From Flavobacterium sp. I-STPP5a (GTDB taxonomy: Bacteria; Bacteroidota; Bacteroidia; Flavobacteriales; Flavobacteriaceae): a stretch of DNA of 64,000 bases. The translations under genes were made by a program, and so were the position numbers. Positions within the stretch are counted from its first letter, which is position 1. Every line of letters begins with the position of its first letter. The notes under the pieces were generated by a model, which searched no databases, was not told where the DNA came from, and saw nothing but the letters and a program-made list of their open reading frames with translations. The stretch covers positions 1-64,000 of the forward strand of contig NZ_VHLM01000081.1 in the NCBI RefSeq assembly GCF_009764685.1, in the 5' to 3' direction. Below are positions 25,485 through 37,556 of this stretch, piece after piece.

Positions 25485-28457
25485 TTATTCAGCAGCATGC
25501 TCTTTTTCGATTGTGCTTTTATCCTCTTTAGTAAAAGTATCTACTACCACTGGGGTAGCAATAAATAAAGATGAATATGTACCCACAATAATACCCACTA
25601 ACATAGCAAAGATAAATCCTCTGATTGACTCACCTCCAAAAAGGAACATAGTCAATAATACAAGAATCATTGTCAATGAAGTATTTAAAGTTCTTGACAA
25701 AGTAGTGTTAATCGATGCATTTACAATGTTTTCAAAACTTCCTTTTCTTTTTCCTAAGATAAATTCTCTAATTCTATCAAATACAATTACAGTATCGTTC
25801 ATTGAATATCCAATTACAGTAAGAATAGCAGCAATAAAATGCTGATCCATTTCCATGTGGAAAGGCATGAATTTATAACACAAAGAGTAAATTCCTAATA
25901 CAAAGATAACATCATGCGCAACGGCAGCAATAGCTCCTAATGAATACTGCCACTTACGGAAGGAAATCATAAGGTATAAAAAGATTACTGCAAGAGCACC
26001 TAAAACAGCCCAGTAAGAGTTTGTTTTGATATCTTCAGAGATAGAAGCACCAACTTTAGAAGCTTGTAATACTCCAACTTTTTTACCATCAAAAGTGTTT
26101 GTAAATTTATCATAAGATGTATTTGGAAAATATTTAGCTAAAGCATTGTATAATTTTTCATTCACTTCTTTATCTACTGCAATACCATCCTCTTTGATTT
26201 TGTATTTAGTTGTGATTTTTAATTGGTCATCATCACCTAAAACTTTCGCTTCTACTGGTGTACCAAATGCTGTAGATAATTCTTCTGAAACTACAGAAGC
26301 ATCTATTGGTTTTTCAAATTTCACTTGAAAAGTTCTACCTCCAACAAAATCCACACCTTGGTCTAAACCATTAACAAAGAAAATAGAAATCAAACTTACT
26401 ACAACAACTACAGAAGAGAAGATGTAAGTAAATTTTTTGATTTTGATAAAGTCATAGTTAAAGTTTGTAAACCAATTTTTAGTCATATTGGTACAGAACG
26501 TTAAATCAGCTTTACCAGCGATATTTTTATCAATAAAAATTCTTGCAATAAAGATTGATGTAAATAACGATGTTGCTATACCTATAAGTAATGTTAATGC
26601 AAAACCTTTAATTGGGCCTGTTCCAAAAATAAACAAGATTGCTCCAGTTAAAACGTGTGTAACGTTAGCATCAATAATAGAACGCATTGCACCATGCCAT
26701 CCGTAAGCTGAAACTACTGCATCAGATAATGTTTTACCGTCGCGCAACTCCTCTTTTGCTCTTTCATATATAATAATGTTTGCATCTACCGCTGTTCCCA
26801 ATGTCAATACAATACCTGCAATACCTGGCAATGTTAATACAAAACCAAAACTTGCCATAATACCAAACAAAAACAACAAGTTTAATAATAGTGCTAAATT
26901 AGCATACCAACCTGCTTTTCCGTAATAAAATACCATCCAGAAACAAACTAGTAAAAAACCAATGATTGATGAAATCAATCCAGCATCAATAGAAGCCTGA
27001 CCTAATGAAGGACCTACTACAGTTGACTGAATAATATCTGCCGAAGCTGGTAATTTACCCGCGTTAAGCACGTTAGCTAAATCTTTAGTTTCAGTTACGT
27101 CAAATGCACCTGAGATTTCAGATCTTCCACCTGAAATAGGTCCGCTTGATACACCTGGAGCTGAATACACAACATTATCTAAAACAATTGCAATATTGCT
27201 TTTTTGAGTAAATGCTCTACCTGTTAATTCTTCCCAACCTTTAGCGCCTTGAGAATTCATTTGCATAGAAACAGCAGGTTTACCTAACTGATCAAAAGTA
27301 TCTTTTGCATCGGTAACAACTGCACCTACCATGGCTGGGTTGTTATCTCTATTACCACGTAAAGCGTATAATTCTACGACTTCTACTTGCTTTTTCTTAT
27401 CATCAGTAATGCTAAGTGGTTTACCCCAAACAAATTTAGCGTAAGTCAATGCTGCAGGTAATAAGATTTTTATGTCTTGTCTCTTGAAATATGCGTTAAT
27501 TGTAGCAGTATCTTTAGGAGAAAACAAACCTAAAACTGGTCCGCCACCTTGACTTACTATTTTATCAAACAAAGGATTTTGTCCTTTTTTTGCAGCTGTA
27601 GAATCTTTTGTATCAGTTAATAATGCACTTAACGAATCTTTAACAACTGGCTTCACAACATTTGTTTTGATTTCAGTTTTTTTCAATGCTTCATTAGCAG
27701 CCATTAAGAAATTACCAACTTCTTCAATTTTGTACGTTTCCCAAAATTCAAGTTGTGCTTTACCTCCTAATAACTTTTTAATTCTATCAACATCCTTAGC
27801 ACCAGGAAGTTCAACAAGGATCCTTCCTGTTTCTCCTAATTTTTGAATGTTAGGCTGTGTTACTCCAAACTTGTCAATACGCTCTCTTAATACTTTAAAA
27901 GCACTTTCAATAGATTCGTCTACTTTTCTCTTGATTACTTTTTGAACTTCAGCGTCAGTCATTTGAAAACTAACACCACCTTCACCTTGTAAAGATCTGT
28001 TTGCAAAAATATCTGGAGAAGCTAATTTTACAGTTCCTTTTGAATTAGCATCAAAAGCCTCGTAAAATTTATCTAAATATGTTTTGTTTCCTTCAAAATT
28101 AGCAGAAGCATCAGCTAACGACTTATTAAAAACTGGATTTTTAGAGTTGTTTGATAAACCTTTCAAAACATCTTTGATAGAAATTTGAAGAATTACGTTA
28201 ATCCCTCCTTCTAAGTCAAGACCTTTGTTGATTTGTTTGTTTTTTACTTCATCATAAGTAAAATCAGTAAATCCAAGGTTTAATATTTTTTCTTTACCAA
28301 TAGAATCTAAATACTTTAACTCTTTATCAGGATTATCTCCTGCAAAAACTTTAGCATCACTTTTGATGTTATTGGCCAAAAAAGTGAAAGAAAGTTGGTA
28401 AATACTTACCAATGCAAATAGAATTGCGAAAAATTTAATAAGTCCTTTATTCTGCAT
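25485..28457 (-). CDS. secDF: Protein translocase subunit SecDF (fusion)
   Basis: A 990-residue natural SecD-SecF fusion that uses the proton gradient to pull preproteins through SecYEG. The N-terminal helix is at about 7-29. The SecD periplasmic P1 region follows, with DLEGGINVILQI near 80, KFGVTQPNIQKLGETGRILVELPGA-type segment near 200 and a long P1-head insertion (about 260-400). The SecD helices begin near 490, with TLGTAVDANIIIYERAKEE (about 560), the proton-relay Asp region. The SecF half begins near 650 and repeats the motif as GYSMNDTVIVFDRIRE (about 890). Fusion is usual in Bacteroidota. Single gene with its own terminator. Confidence 0.97.
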   Translation of the reverse strand: MQNKGLIKFFAILFALVSIYQLSFTFLANNIKSDAKVFAGDNPDKELKYLDSIGKEKILNLGFTDFTYDEVKNKQINKGLDLEGGINVILQISIKDVLKGLSNNSKNPVFNKSLADASANFEGNKTYLDKFYEAFDANSKGTVKLASPDIFANRSLQGEGGVSFQMTDAEVQKVIKRKVDESIESAFKVLRERIDKFGVTQPNIQKLGETGRILVELPGAKDVDRIKKLLGGKAQLEFWETYKIEEVGNFLMAANEALKKTEIKTNVVKPVVKDSLSALLTDTKDSTAAKKGQNPLFDKIVSQGGGPVLGLFSPKDTATINAYFKRQDIKILLPAALTYAKFVWGKPLSITDDKKKQVEVVELYALRGNRDNNPAMVGAVVTDAKDTFDQLGKPAVSMQMNSQGAKGWEELTGRAFTQKSNIAIVLDNVVYSAPGVSSGPISGGRSEISGAFDVTETKDLANVLNAGKLPASADIIQSTVVGPSLGQASIDAGLISSIIGFLLVCFWMVFYYGKAGWYANLALLLNLLFLFGIMASFGFVLTLPGIAGIVLTLGTAVDANIIIYERAKEELRDGKTLSDAVVSAYGWHGAMRSIIDANVTHVLTGAILFIFGTGPIKGFALTLLIGIATSLFTSIFIARIFIDKNIAGKADLTFCTNMTKNWFTNFNYDFIKIKKFTYIFSSVVVVVSLISIFFVNGLDQGVDFVGGRTFQVKFEKPIDASVVSEELSTAFGTPVEAKVLGDDDQLKITTKYKIKEDGIAVDKEVNEKLYNALAKYFPNTSYDKFTNTFDGKKVGVLQASKVGASISEDIKTNSYWAVLGALAVIFLYLMISFRKWQYSLGAIAAVAHDVIFVLGIYSLCYKFMPFHMEMDQHFIAAILTVIGYSMNDTVIVFDRIREFILGKRKGSFENIVNASINTTLSRTLNTSLTMILVLLTMFLFGGESIRGFIFAMLVGIIVGTYSSLFIATPVVVDTFTKEDKSTIEKEHAAE

Positions 28458-28633
28458 TATTACTAAAAATTAATTATTTTATATTATAATTTCAACTTAA
28501 GTATTGAAAATCAGTTTTTTAATCATCATAAACAAGAAAAAAATCGATTTTGTACTGTAGTATTTTTTCTAAACCGAGCAAATATATAATTAAGGTTATG
28601 ATTAACCAATTTATTTATTGATTAATATCAAGA

Positions 28634-28664
28634 AAAAGACTGCTATGCAACTAGCAGTCTTTGA
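28634..28664 (-). terminator. Terminator of mdh
   Basis: AAAGACTGCTA pairs perfectly with TAGCAGTCTTT around six bases, 22 bases past the mdh stop; the minus strand continues with Ts. Confidence 0.85.
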
Positions 28665-28685
28665 TTTCTTATATATTTGATATTT

Positions 28686-29618
28686 CTATAAAATGTCCTT
28701 TAAGGCATCGTTCATTTGTCGCACAGCATCAGCGCTTTTTGCAAACAAAGCCTTTTCAGAATCATTCAACTCAATATTCAGTATTTCTTCTACGCCATTT
28801 TTACCAATGATACATGGCACTCCAATACAAATATCTTCTTGCCCATACTCACCTTCAACAAAAACAGAACACGCAATCATTTTCTTTTGATCGTTCAAAA
28901 TACTATCTACTAAAAAAGCAACAGAAGCACCTGGAGCGTACCAAGCAGATGTACCTAGTAAACCCGTCAGTGTAGCACCACCCACCATTGTATCGGCAGC
29001 CACTTTTTGCAACTCTTCTTCTGATAAAAATTGAGATACGGGTATCCCGTTATAAGAAGCCAATCGTGTTAATGGAATCATGGTTGTATCTCCATGCCCA
29101 CCAATAACCATTGCTGAAATATCGTTAGCTGGCTTATCTAAAGCCAAAGACAAATACGTTCTAAAGCGAGAACTATCTAAAGCCCCACCCATTCCTATAA
29201 TTCTATTTTTTGGCAATCCTGTAGATTTCAATGCTAAATAAGTCATTGTATCCATAGGATTTGAAACTACAACTATTATGGTATCCGGAGAATGTTTCAA
29301 CACATTTTCAGCAACCGTTTTCACAATTCCTGCATTTATACCTATTAACTCCTCGCGTGTCATACCTGGTTTTCTTGGTATTCCAGATGTAATTACCACT
29401 ACATCACTGCCAGCAGTTTTTGCATAATCATTTGTAACACCAGACACTTTGGTATTAAAACCTGTATTTGTTGCACATTGCATAATATCAAGGGCTTTAC
29501 CTTCAGCAAAACCTTCTTTTATGTCCAGCAAAACTACTTCGCTAGCAATTCCTCTATAAGAAATCACATCAGCACATGTCGCACCTACATTTCCTGCACC
29601 TACAATGGTAACTTTCAT
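28686..29618 (-). CDS. mdh: Malate dehydrogenase (LDH-like)
   Basis: NAD-dependent oxidation of malate to oxaloacetate in the TCA cycle; 310 residues of the LDH-like MDH group. Rossmann Gly motif GAGNVGATCADVIS at residues 7-20; Asp near 32 in VVLLDIKEGF selects NAD; catalytic Arg in GIPRKPGMTREELI; VVSNPMDTMTYLA (about 116-128); proton-acceptor His in VIGGHGDTTMIPL (about 171-183). The start codon at 29618 leads straight into the first beta strand. It lies 71 bases downstream of gyrB in the same direction but has no obvious functional link. Confidence 0.97.
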   Translation of the reverse strand: MKVTIVGAGNVGATCADVISYRGIASEVVLLDIKEGFAEGKALDIMQCATNTGFNTKVSGVTNDYAKTAGSDVVVITSGIPRKPGMTREELIGINAGIVKTVAENVLKHSPDTIIVVVSNPMDTMTYLALKSTGLPKNRIIGMGGALDSSRFRTYLSLALDKPANDISAMVIGGHGDTTMIPLTRLASYNGIPVSQFLSEEELQKVAADTMVGGATLTGLLGTSAWYAPGASVAFLVDSILNDQKKMIACSVFVEGEYGQEDICIGVPCIIGKNGVEEILNIELNDSEKALFAKSADAVRQMNDALKDIL

Positions 29619-29689
29619 ATTATTAAGTTTATTCGGTTAATTGTTATTTTGGTTATTTGATATTAATTAGTTCATATTCAATTTTAAAA

Positions 29690-31642
<1,953 letters not shown>

Positions 31643-31814
31643 CTAAAAATGTAATTTTTGTATAACACGCAAATATATAAAAACGCAAATTATATTACCG
31701 TTAAAATCAGTTTTAAAGGCTTTAAGTTATTAACATTTGTTTATAAAAATAGATTGAAAAATGGGTCGTCTTGCTCATTCCGTATGATTAACAAAATAAA
31801 AAATCAGGGAGCAC

Positions 31815-31866
31815 AAAAAAAGACTTTCAAAAACCACTGCTTACAGGTGGTTTTGAAAATCTTTCA
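31815..31866 (-). terminator. Terminator of the first asnB
   Basis: On the minus strand AAAGATTTTCAAAACCAC pairs, with small interruptions, with GTGGTTTTTGAAAGTCTTT, then seven Ts. It lies 31 bases beyond the asnB stop. Confidence 0.78.
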
Positions 31867-31896
31867 AGATAAAATAATGAATATCGTATTTAAAAT

Positions 31897-33498
31897 TTAA
31901 GCTTTGCCGGCGTATGCTGATTCTTCGTGAGCAGCATTAGCCCTTCCACTAGGATCTAAATTTTCTTGCCACTTTGGAATCCACTTTCTTACTGTTTGGG
32001 CAGCACTCAATTGCGGGAAATGCTTTTGAAAAATAGAACGATAAAGATAGGCTTCTTTTGTTGTAGGCGAATTATACGGAAAAGTTGCTGAAGCTGTTGC
32101 CAATTGTTCATCAGACACTTGAGTTGCACAATAAGCAATTAATTCATCGACCCAACTGTAGCCTACTCCATCTGAAAATTGTTCTTTTTGCCTCCACAAG
32201 ATTTCATCTGGTAAATAAGAATCATCAGGAGTGTCAAATGCTTTTCTTAAAATATATTTTTCTTTACCACCATACGTTTTAGGTAGTTTCTGCTCTGGGT
32301 TAATCCTAATGGCAAGATCCAAAAAGGCTTGATCTAAAAAAGGCAATCTAACTTCAAGACCGTGAGCCATTGTTGCTTTATCAGCTCTCAACAAATCGGC
32401 AGTAAATATTTTTTGTACTCTCTCTATTGTTTCACGTTGAAAATCAGCAACTGAAGGAGCATTTGCGAAATACAAATATCCTCCAAAAATTTCATCGGCA
32501 CCTTCGCCAGATAAAACTACTTTAATCCCTTTTCCAACAATAACTTTAGACAAAAAATACATTGGAACACTTGCTCTCACTGAGATTACATCATATGTTT
32601 CTATTTGGTAAATTATTTTTTCAAGCACTTCAATACCTTGCTGTACAGTAAAAAAAACTTCATGATGTTGTGTTCCTAAAAAATTAGCCACTTTTCTGGC
32701 TGCAACAATATCTGGAGCATTTTCATCTATTCCTATTGCAAAAGAGTGCAAGGGTTCTGATTGATTTTTAAGTAAACGGGAAGCTATTGCTGTTGTTAAT
32801 GACGAATCTAAACCACCTGATAACAAAACCCCTAATGGAACATCTGCCATTAACCTTTTTTGAGTAGCAGTAGTCAAATATTCACGGAGTAATTGATAAT
32901 CTACATCTTGGTATTCATTTACAAAAGACTCGTATTCTGGCTTGTAATATTTTACAAAACCTGTTTTTGCTGTATAATAATGTCCTGGCGGAAAAGTTGA
33001 AAAGGTTTTACATTGATCTGCAATAGCTTTCATTTCTGAAGCAAAGTACATCCTGCCTCTTTCATCTAATCCATAATACAAAGGCTTTACTCCTAGAGGA
33101 TCTCTTGCTGCCATGTAATCATCACCATCAATGATTACAAAAGCAAAATCTCCGTCTAATTTATCACAAAAATTATATCCAAACTCTTCATAAAGATGCA
33201 CAATAACTTCCGAATCTGATTGGGTACGAAATACATGGTTACTCAAATATTCTTGCTTTAATTCTAAGTAATTGTATATTTCACCATTATGAACCATGTA
33301 AGCTGTAGTTGTGCCTTGAATAGGTTGTTTTCCTGAATGCAAGTCAATTATAGAAAGTCGCTCATGGCTTAAATAATGACCATTAGGCATGGCATACAAA
33401 TCCCGTTCATCAGGTCCACGATGTGACATTCGACTAGAGAGATCTCTAACCAACTGCTCTTCTTTTCCTTTACCAATGATGGCCAATATTCCACACAT
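31897..33498 (-). CDS. asnB: Asparagine synthetase B, paralogue 1
   Basis: Glutamine-hydrolysing asparagine synthetase, 533 residues. After Met1 removal Cys2 (MCGILAI) is the glutaminase nucleophile; RMSHRGPDE and HNGEIYNY complete the class II amidotransferase domain (1 to about 190). The synthetase domain has the PP-loop LLSGGLDSSLTTA (about 228) and LSGEGADEIFGGYLYF (about 328). LPFLDQAFLDLA and WRQKEQFSDGVGYSW are conserved C-terminal parts. A second asnB lies 2.2 kb upstream, with an amidohydrolase lipoprotein gene between, all in one direction but each separated by 190 bases or more. Confidence 0.95.
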   Translation of the reverse strand: MCGILAIIGKGKEEQLVRDLSSRMSHRGPDERDLYAMPNGHYLSHERLSIIDLHSGKQPIQGTTTAYMVHNGEIYNYLELKQEYLSNHVFRTQSDSEVIVHLYEEFGYNFCDKLDGDFAFVIIDGDDYMAARDPLGVKPLYYGLDERGRMYFASEMKAIADQCKTFSTFPPGHYYTAKTGFVKYYKPEYESFVNEYQDVDYQLLREYLTTATQKRLMADVPLGVLLSGGLDSSLTTAIASRLLKNQSEPLHSFAIGIDENAPDIVAARKVANFLGTQHHEVFFTVQQGIEVLEKIIYQIETYDVISVRASVPMYFLSKVIVGKGIKVVLSGEGADEIFGGYLYFANAPSVADFQRETIERVQKIFTADLLRADKATMAHGLEVRLPFLDQAFLDLAIRINPEQKLPKTYGGKEKYILRKAFDTPDDSYLPDEILWRQKEQFSDGVGYSWVDELIAYCATQVSDEQLATASATFPYNSPTTKEAYLYRSIFQKHFPQLSAAQTVRKWIPKWQENLDPSGRANAAHEESAYAGKA

Positions 33499-33688
33499 AC
33501 TTATTCTATTTAATTGTTAAACAAACGGGAACTGCAAATATGCATTTCCGACTACACATTTAAAACACAATCAACATCTTTAATTTCTATTTGAAAGTAA
33601 AAACAACACATTCAATTAAAAATGAAACAAAAAACCATTTCAATTTCTGATTTTAAAGATAAAATCAACTTATACTATACTTACTTTG

Positions 33689-35314
33689 TTATTTTACTTT
33701 TAGTCCTTTAATAAAAGTACCACTAGGTTTCATTTTGACCATCATATTTTCATTCACTTTCATTAAATCTTCGTCATAGATTACAAAATCAGCCCATTTA
33801 CCAACTTCTAAACTTCCTTTTTCTTTTTCTTCAAAATTAGAATAAGCGGCCCAGAGCGTCATTCCTCTCAATGTTTCGGCACGAGTAAGTGCATTTTCCA
33901 TTTGAAAACCACCTTTTGGAAAATTCTTAACATCTTTACGAGTTACGGCAGCATGAAAAGTAAGCATTGGGTTCACTTCCTCCACAGGAAAATCTGTTCC
34001 TAAAGCAACCGTCCCAGCTTTTTGAAGGAGTTTTTTGAAAGCATAAGCGTTTTTCAATCTTTGTTTTCCAAGGCGTTCTTCGGCCCAATACATATCTGAT
34101 GTAGCGTGCGTGGGCTGAACAGATGGAATAATACCAAATTTGAAATAATCAAAATCAGCCTCACGCAACACTTGAGCATGTTCTATTTTCCATCGTCTGT
34201 CTTTGGTTCCAGCCAAAACCTCTTTGTAAATTTTTAAAATCACTGTATTTGCAGAATCGCCAATAGCGTGAGTATTCAATTGAAAATTTGAATTCGCAAT
34301 TTGTTTCGCAACCGATTTTAGTCCTACAACCGGCGCTAGTAAGGCTCCATATTGACCTGGCTTATCAGAATACGGTTTGTGCATACACGCGCCACGCGAA
34401 CCTAAAGCACCATCACCATACATTTTAAAAGATCTTACATTAAGTTGATCTGTTTTATAAACTCCTTTTTTTAGATATAAATCAATGTTTTTTTGATTGG
34501 CTGTAACCATAGCATACACATTAAGCTTCATCAATTTTGCTTTTTGTAAACTATCCATCAAGTGAATAATATCTGGATCAAGTCCAGCATCATTTACGGT
34601 TGTTAAACCATAATCAAACATTACTTTTTCAGCGTCTAATAAAGCTGCTATTTGAATTTTACGAGTTGGTTTAGGTATAATTTTAAAAATTAATTCCATC
34701 GGATTGTCTACTAAAATTCCTGTAGGCTCACCGTTTAAAATTTCTATTTGACCACCTTCAGCATTCGTATCTTTTGTAATTCCTGCCAGTGTGAGAGCTT
34801 TACTGTTTACAATAATGGCGTGACTGTCTACTCGGTTTAAAACTACTGGGATATCAGGAAATGCAACATCAAGATCAGCCTTTGTTGGATATTTTTTTAC
34901 GTCCCAATCGTTTTGGTCCCAACCATTACCAACAATAAACGCAGGATTTTTTTCTTTTTGAAAAACTTTTAAACGACTTATGATGTCTGCCATACTGGTT
35001 GTTCCACGCAAATCAACCTCTTGTAAGCTCAAACCGTACGTGTAAAAATGACAGTGTGCATCTATTAATCCAGGATAAATGAATTTACCATCAGCATTTG
35101 TAGTGTTATTAGACTGGTATTTATTTTCAATATCAGTATCTGACCCAATAGCAACAATTTTACCTTTATCAATTGCCATAGCTGTAGCTTTCTCAAAAGT
35201 ATTGTTTACGGTGTAAATGGTAGCATCAGTAATAATGGCATCCACCATAATTTTTTCGTTTTGGTTGCATGAAATTAAAAATAGTGTAAAAAAAAGTAAA
35301 GCAAAAGCTCTCAT
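33689..35314 (-). CDS. YtcJ-like amidohydrolase lipoprotein
   Basis: A 541-residue amidohydrolase-superfamily protein (amidohydro_3, YtcJ-like) predicted to be a lipoprotein: MRAFALLFFTLFLISC, Cys16 in the lipobox. Metal-binding features are the DAHCHFY segment (HxH, about 86-92), ending the N-terminal beta sandwich, then KMYGDGALGSRGA (about 297), NTHAIGDSANT (about 348), WKIEHAQVL (about 374) and GTDFPVEEVNP (about 440, the metal-binding Asp). The substrate is unknown; relatives act on N-acyl amino acids or cyclic imides. It sits between two asparagine synthetase genes, which may be chance. Confidence 0.9.
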   Translation of the reverse strand: MRAFALLFFTLFLISCNQNEKIMVDAIITDATIYTVNNTFEKATAMAIDKGKIVAIGSDTDIENKYQSNNTTNADGKFIYPGLIDAHCHFYTYGLSLQEVDLRGTTSMADIISRLKVFQKEKNPAFIVGNGWDQNDWDVKKYPTKADLDVAFPDIPVVLNRVDSHAIIVNSKALTLAGITKDTNAEGGQIEILNGEPTGILVDNPMELIFKIIPKPTRKIQIAALLDAEKVMFDYGLTTVNDAGLDPDIIHLMDSLQKAKLMKLNVYAMVTANQKNIDLYLKKGVYKTDQLNVRSFKMYGDGALGSRGACMHKPYSDKPGQYGALLAPVVGLKSVAKQIANSNFQLNTHAIGDSANTVILKIYKEVLAGTKDRRWKIEHAQVLREADFDYFKFGIIPSVQPTHATSDMYWAEERLGKQRLKNAYAFKKLLQKAGTVALGTDFPVEEVNPMLTFHAAVTRKDVKNFPKGGFQMENALTRAETLRGMTLWAAYSNFEEKEKGSLEVGKWADFVIYDEDLMKVNENMMVKMKPSGTFIKGLKVK

Positions 35315-35417
35315 AAGTTATAATTTAGTTATGCTAATATAAAAAACTGTCCTGAAATAGAGCGCATTAATTTAGAATTAAAACCATTTTAAGGTTTAAT
35401 GTTATTTTTATTCATAA

Positions 35418-35664
35418 AAAAACGCACTCCTTTCGGGAGGGCACTGAAAAAGTCCCTATTTTCAAAAATCATTAAAAAAAGTGATTAAATAAGGCTTTGA
35501 TTTTATTTAATCGTCTTTTTTTAGTCAAATTTAATCTTCTTAGATTACAAGGGGTTTGTAATAACTAAAAGGAGCGAAACCATTGTGTTTTCGCTCCTTT
35601 TTAGTTATTTTCATTTTCCTTATTCGAGGGACTTTTTCAGTGCCCTCCCTTTCGGGTGCGTTTC
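35418..35664 (-). terminator. Terminator of second asnB, split by an insertion
   Basis: Without the 211-base insertion and one copy of the CCTTTCGG duplication, the minus strand would read AAACGCACCCGAAAGGAGTG plus CGTTTTTTT: a perfect AACGCAC/GTGCGTT stem with a T tail, just after asnB paralogue 2. The arms are now about 230 bases apart, at 35421-35427 and 35657-35663. Confidence 0.75.
35437..35647. mobile_element. MITE-like element with 21-bp perfect TIRs
   Basis: A 211-base element bounded by perfect 21-base terminal inverted repeats beginning GAGGGCACTGAAAAAG (35437-35457 and 35627-35647). It is flanked by direct repeats CCTTTCGG (35429-35436 and 35648-35655). If the two Gs beyond are counted into the TIR, the duplication shrinks to TTTC. 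It has no coding capacity. Internally it holds a near-perfect hairpin, TAACTAAAAGGAGCGAAA against TTTTCGCTCCTTTTTAGTTA (35561-35606). I infer a non-autonomous element; TIR character recalls IS1182-type ends, unverified. Confidence 0.85.
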
Positions 35665-35689
35665 CTTTACTACTTATTAAGCTATGTTG

Positions 35690-37366
35690 CTATACTTTTG
35701 CGTAAGCATCATCATGGACACTTGCTACGGCTCTACCCGATGGATCGTTCATGTTCTTGAAAGCTTCATCCCACTCCAAAGCAATTTTTGTACTACAAGC
35801 TACACTGGCTTCTTGAGGTACACACAAGGCGGCAGCATCACTAGGAAAATGGTCGTGAAAGATAGAACGGTAATAATATTCCTCTTTTGATGTAGGCGTT
35901 TGCAACGGAAACTTATATTTGGCATTTGCCAATTGTTCGTCAGAAACCTCAACGGCAACAACTTCTTTTAAAGTATCAATCCAGCTGTACCCTACACCAT
36001 CACTAAATTGCTCTTTTTGTCTCCATGCCACACTTGGGGGCAACATATCTTCGAATGCTTTACGAACCACCCATTTCTCCATAGGATGTTCTTTGTTGAT
36101 CATTTTATCTTGCGGGTTGATGCGCATGGCCACATCCATGAACTCTTTGTCAAGGAAAGGAACACGTCCTTCGATTCCCCACGCCGCTAAACTTTTATTG
36201 GCACGCAAACAATCATACATGTGCAGCTTACTTAGTTTACGTACATTCTCTTCGTGAAATTCCCTTGCATTTGGTGCTTTATGAAAGTACAAGTACCCAC
36301 CAAAAAGTTCATCAGCTCCTTCACCAGAAAGTACCATTTTTATACCCATTGACTTAATAACTCTCGCCATCAACCACATAGGTGTTGAGGCTCTAATGGT
36401 AGTTACATCATAAGTTTCTAAGTTGTAAATGACATCTTTGACCGCATCTAATCCTTCTTGAATAGTGAATTTAATTTCGTGATGAATGGTGCCAATGTGA
36501 TCTGCTACAATTTGGGCTGCTGCAAGATCCGGAGAACCTTCTAATCCTACTGAAAATGAGTGCAGTTGTGGGTACCAAGCATCGGTAGTATCACCAGACT
36601 CAATTCGTTTTTGTGCAAATTTTTTGGCTACAGCCGAAGTTATAGAGGAATCTAACCCGCCAGAAAGTAAAACACCATAAGGCACATCACTCATTAATTG
36701 TCTGTGAACGGCTGCTTCTAATGCTACTTTTATATCCTGAATGTTTGTTTCGTTATCTTTTACAGCATCATAATCAGTCCAGTCTCTTTTATACCATTGT
36801 ACAAATTCGCCATCAGTACTCGTCATGTAGTGTCCAGGAGGAAACAATTGTATTTTAGTACAATATCCTTCTAAAGCTTTCAATTCAGAAGCAACATAAA
36901 ACGTACCGTGCTCATCCCAACCGATGTATAATGGAATAATTCCCATATGATCCCTTGCAATGAAGTACTCATCTTTCTCTACATCATAAATGGCAAAGCC
37001 AAAAATTCCGTTCATTTCATCTATAAAATGAGGTCCTTTTTCTTTGTAAAGTGCCAAAATAACTTCGCAATCACTTTCTGTTTGAAAGTTGTATTTGCCT
37101 TCAAATTGCTTGCGCAATGCTCTGTGGTTGTAAATCTCACCATTGGCAGCTAAGATAAGTTGTTTGTCTTCGCTAAATAAAGGTTGTTTACCTGATGCTG
37201 GATCAACAATTGCCAAACGTTCATGCGATAAAATGGCTTTTTCGTTGCTAAAGATTCCGCTCCAGTCTGGTCCACGATGACGAATTATTTTTGACATTTC
37301 TAAAACCTTAGGTCTTAAAACTTCTGCTTTTTGTTTCAGGTCGAAGGCACATACTATTCCACACAT
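35690..37366 (-). CDS. asnB: Asparagine synthetase B, paralogue 2
   Basis: A second glutamine-dependent asparagine synthetase, 558 residues. MCGIVCAF supplies the Cys2 nucleophile; IIRHRGPDWSG and AANGEIYNHRAL are glutaminase motifs. The synthetase P-loop is GVLLSGGLDSSITSA (about 232), and LSGEGADELFGGYLYFHKAP (about 343) and VPFLDKEFMDVAMRINPQ follow. It differs from paralogue 1 by an insertion after the P-loop (QKRIESGDTTDAWYPQ) and a longer C terminus with SVACSTKIALEWDEAF. Both keep all visible catalytic residues, so both look active. Its terminator carries the MITE-like insertion. Confidence 0.95.
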   Translation of the reverse strand: MCGIVCAFDLKQKAEVLRPKVLEMSKIIRHRGPDWSGIFSNEKAILSHERLAIVDPASGKQPLFSEDKQLILAANGEIYNHRALRKQFEGKYNFQTESDCEVILALYKEKGPHFIDEMNGIFGFAIYDVEKDEYFIARDHMGIIPLYIGWDEHGTFYVASELKALEGYCTKIQLFPPGHYMTSTDGEFVQWYKRDWTDYDAVKDNETNIQDIKVALEAAVHRQLMSDVPYGVLLSGGLDSSITSAVAKKFAQKRIESGDTTDAWYPQLHSFSVGLEGSPDLAAAQIVADHIGTIHHEIKFTIQEGLDAVKDVIYNLETYDVTTIRASTPMWLMARVIKSMGIKMVLSGEGADELFGGYLYFHKAPNAREFHEENVRKLSKLHMYDCLRANKSLAAWGIEGRVPFLDKEFMDVAMRINPQDKMINKEHPMEKWVVRKAFEDMLPPSVAWRQKEQFSDGVGYSWIDTLKEVVAVEVSDEQLANAKYKFPLQTPTSKEEYYYRSIFHDHFPSDAAALCVPQEASVACSTKIALEWDEAFKNMNDPSGRAVASVHDDAYAKV

Positions 37367-37556
37367 AATGCTATATTTTATAAATGAATTTATTTATTTT
37401 GATAAAGCAAAGATGCAGTTATAGTTTCATATGTAAAACACAAAACCGATATTCAGTTACATATTTAAACTAAAAACAACTAAAAACTATAAAAAACTAA
37501 TTAAAACCTAAATAAAAAATAGAGTCTACTAGTAAAGTGTAAATAGCATAAAATTT

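Noticed and set aside
31658..31900. 80-residue plus-strand open frame between gyrB and asnB
   Set aside because: Overlaps the gyrB promoter box and the asnB terminator and has Lys/Asn-rich, AT-driven composition.
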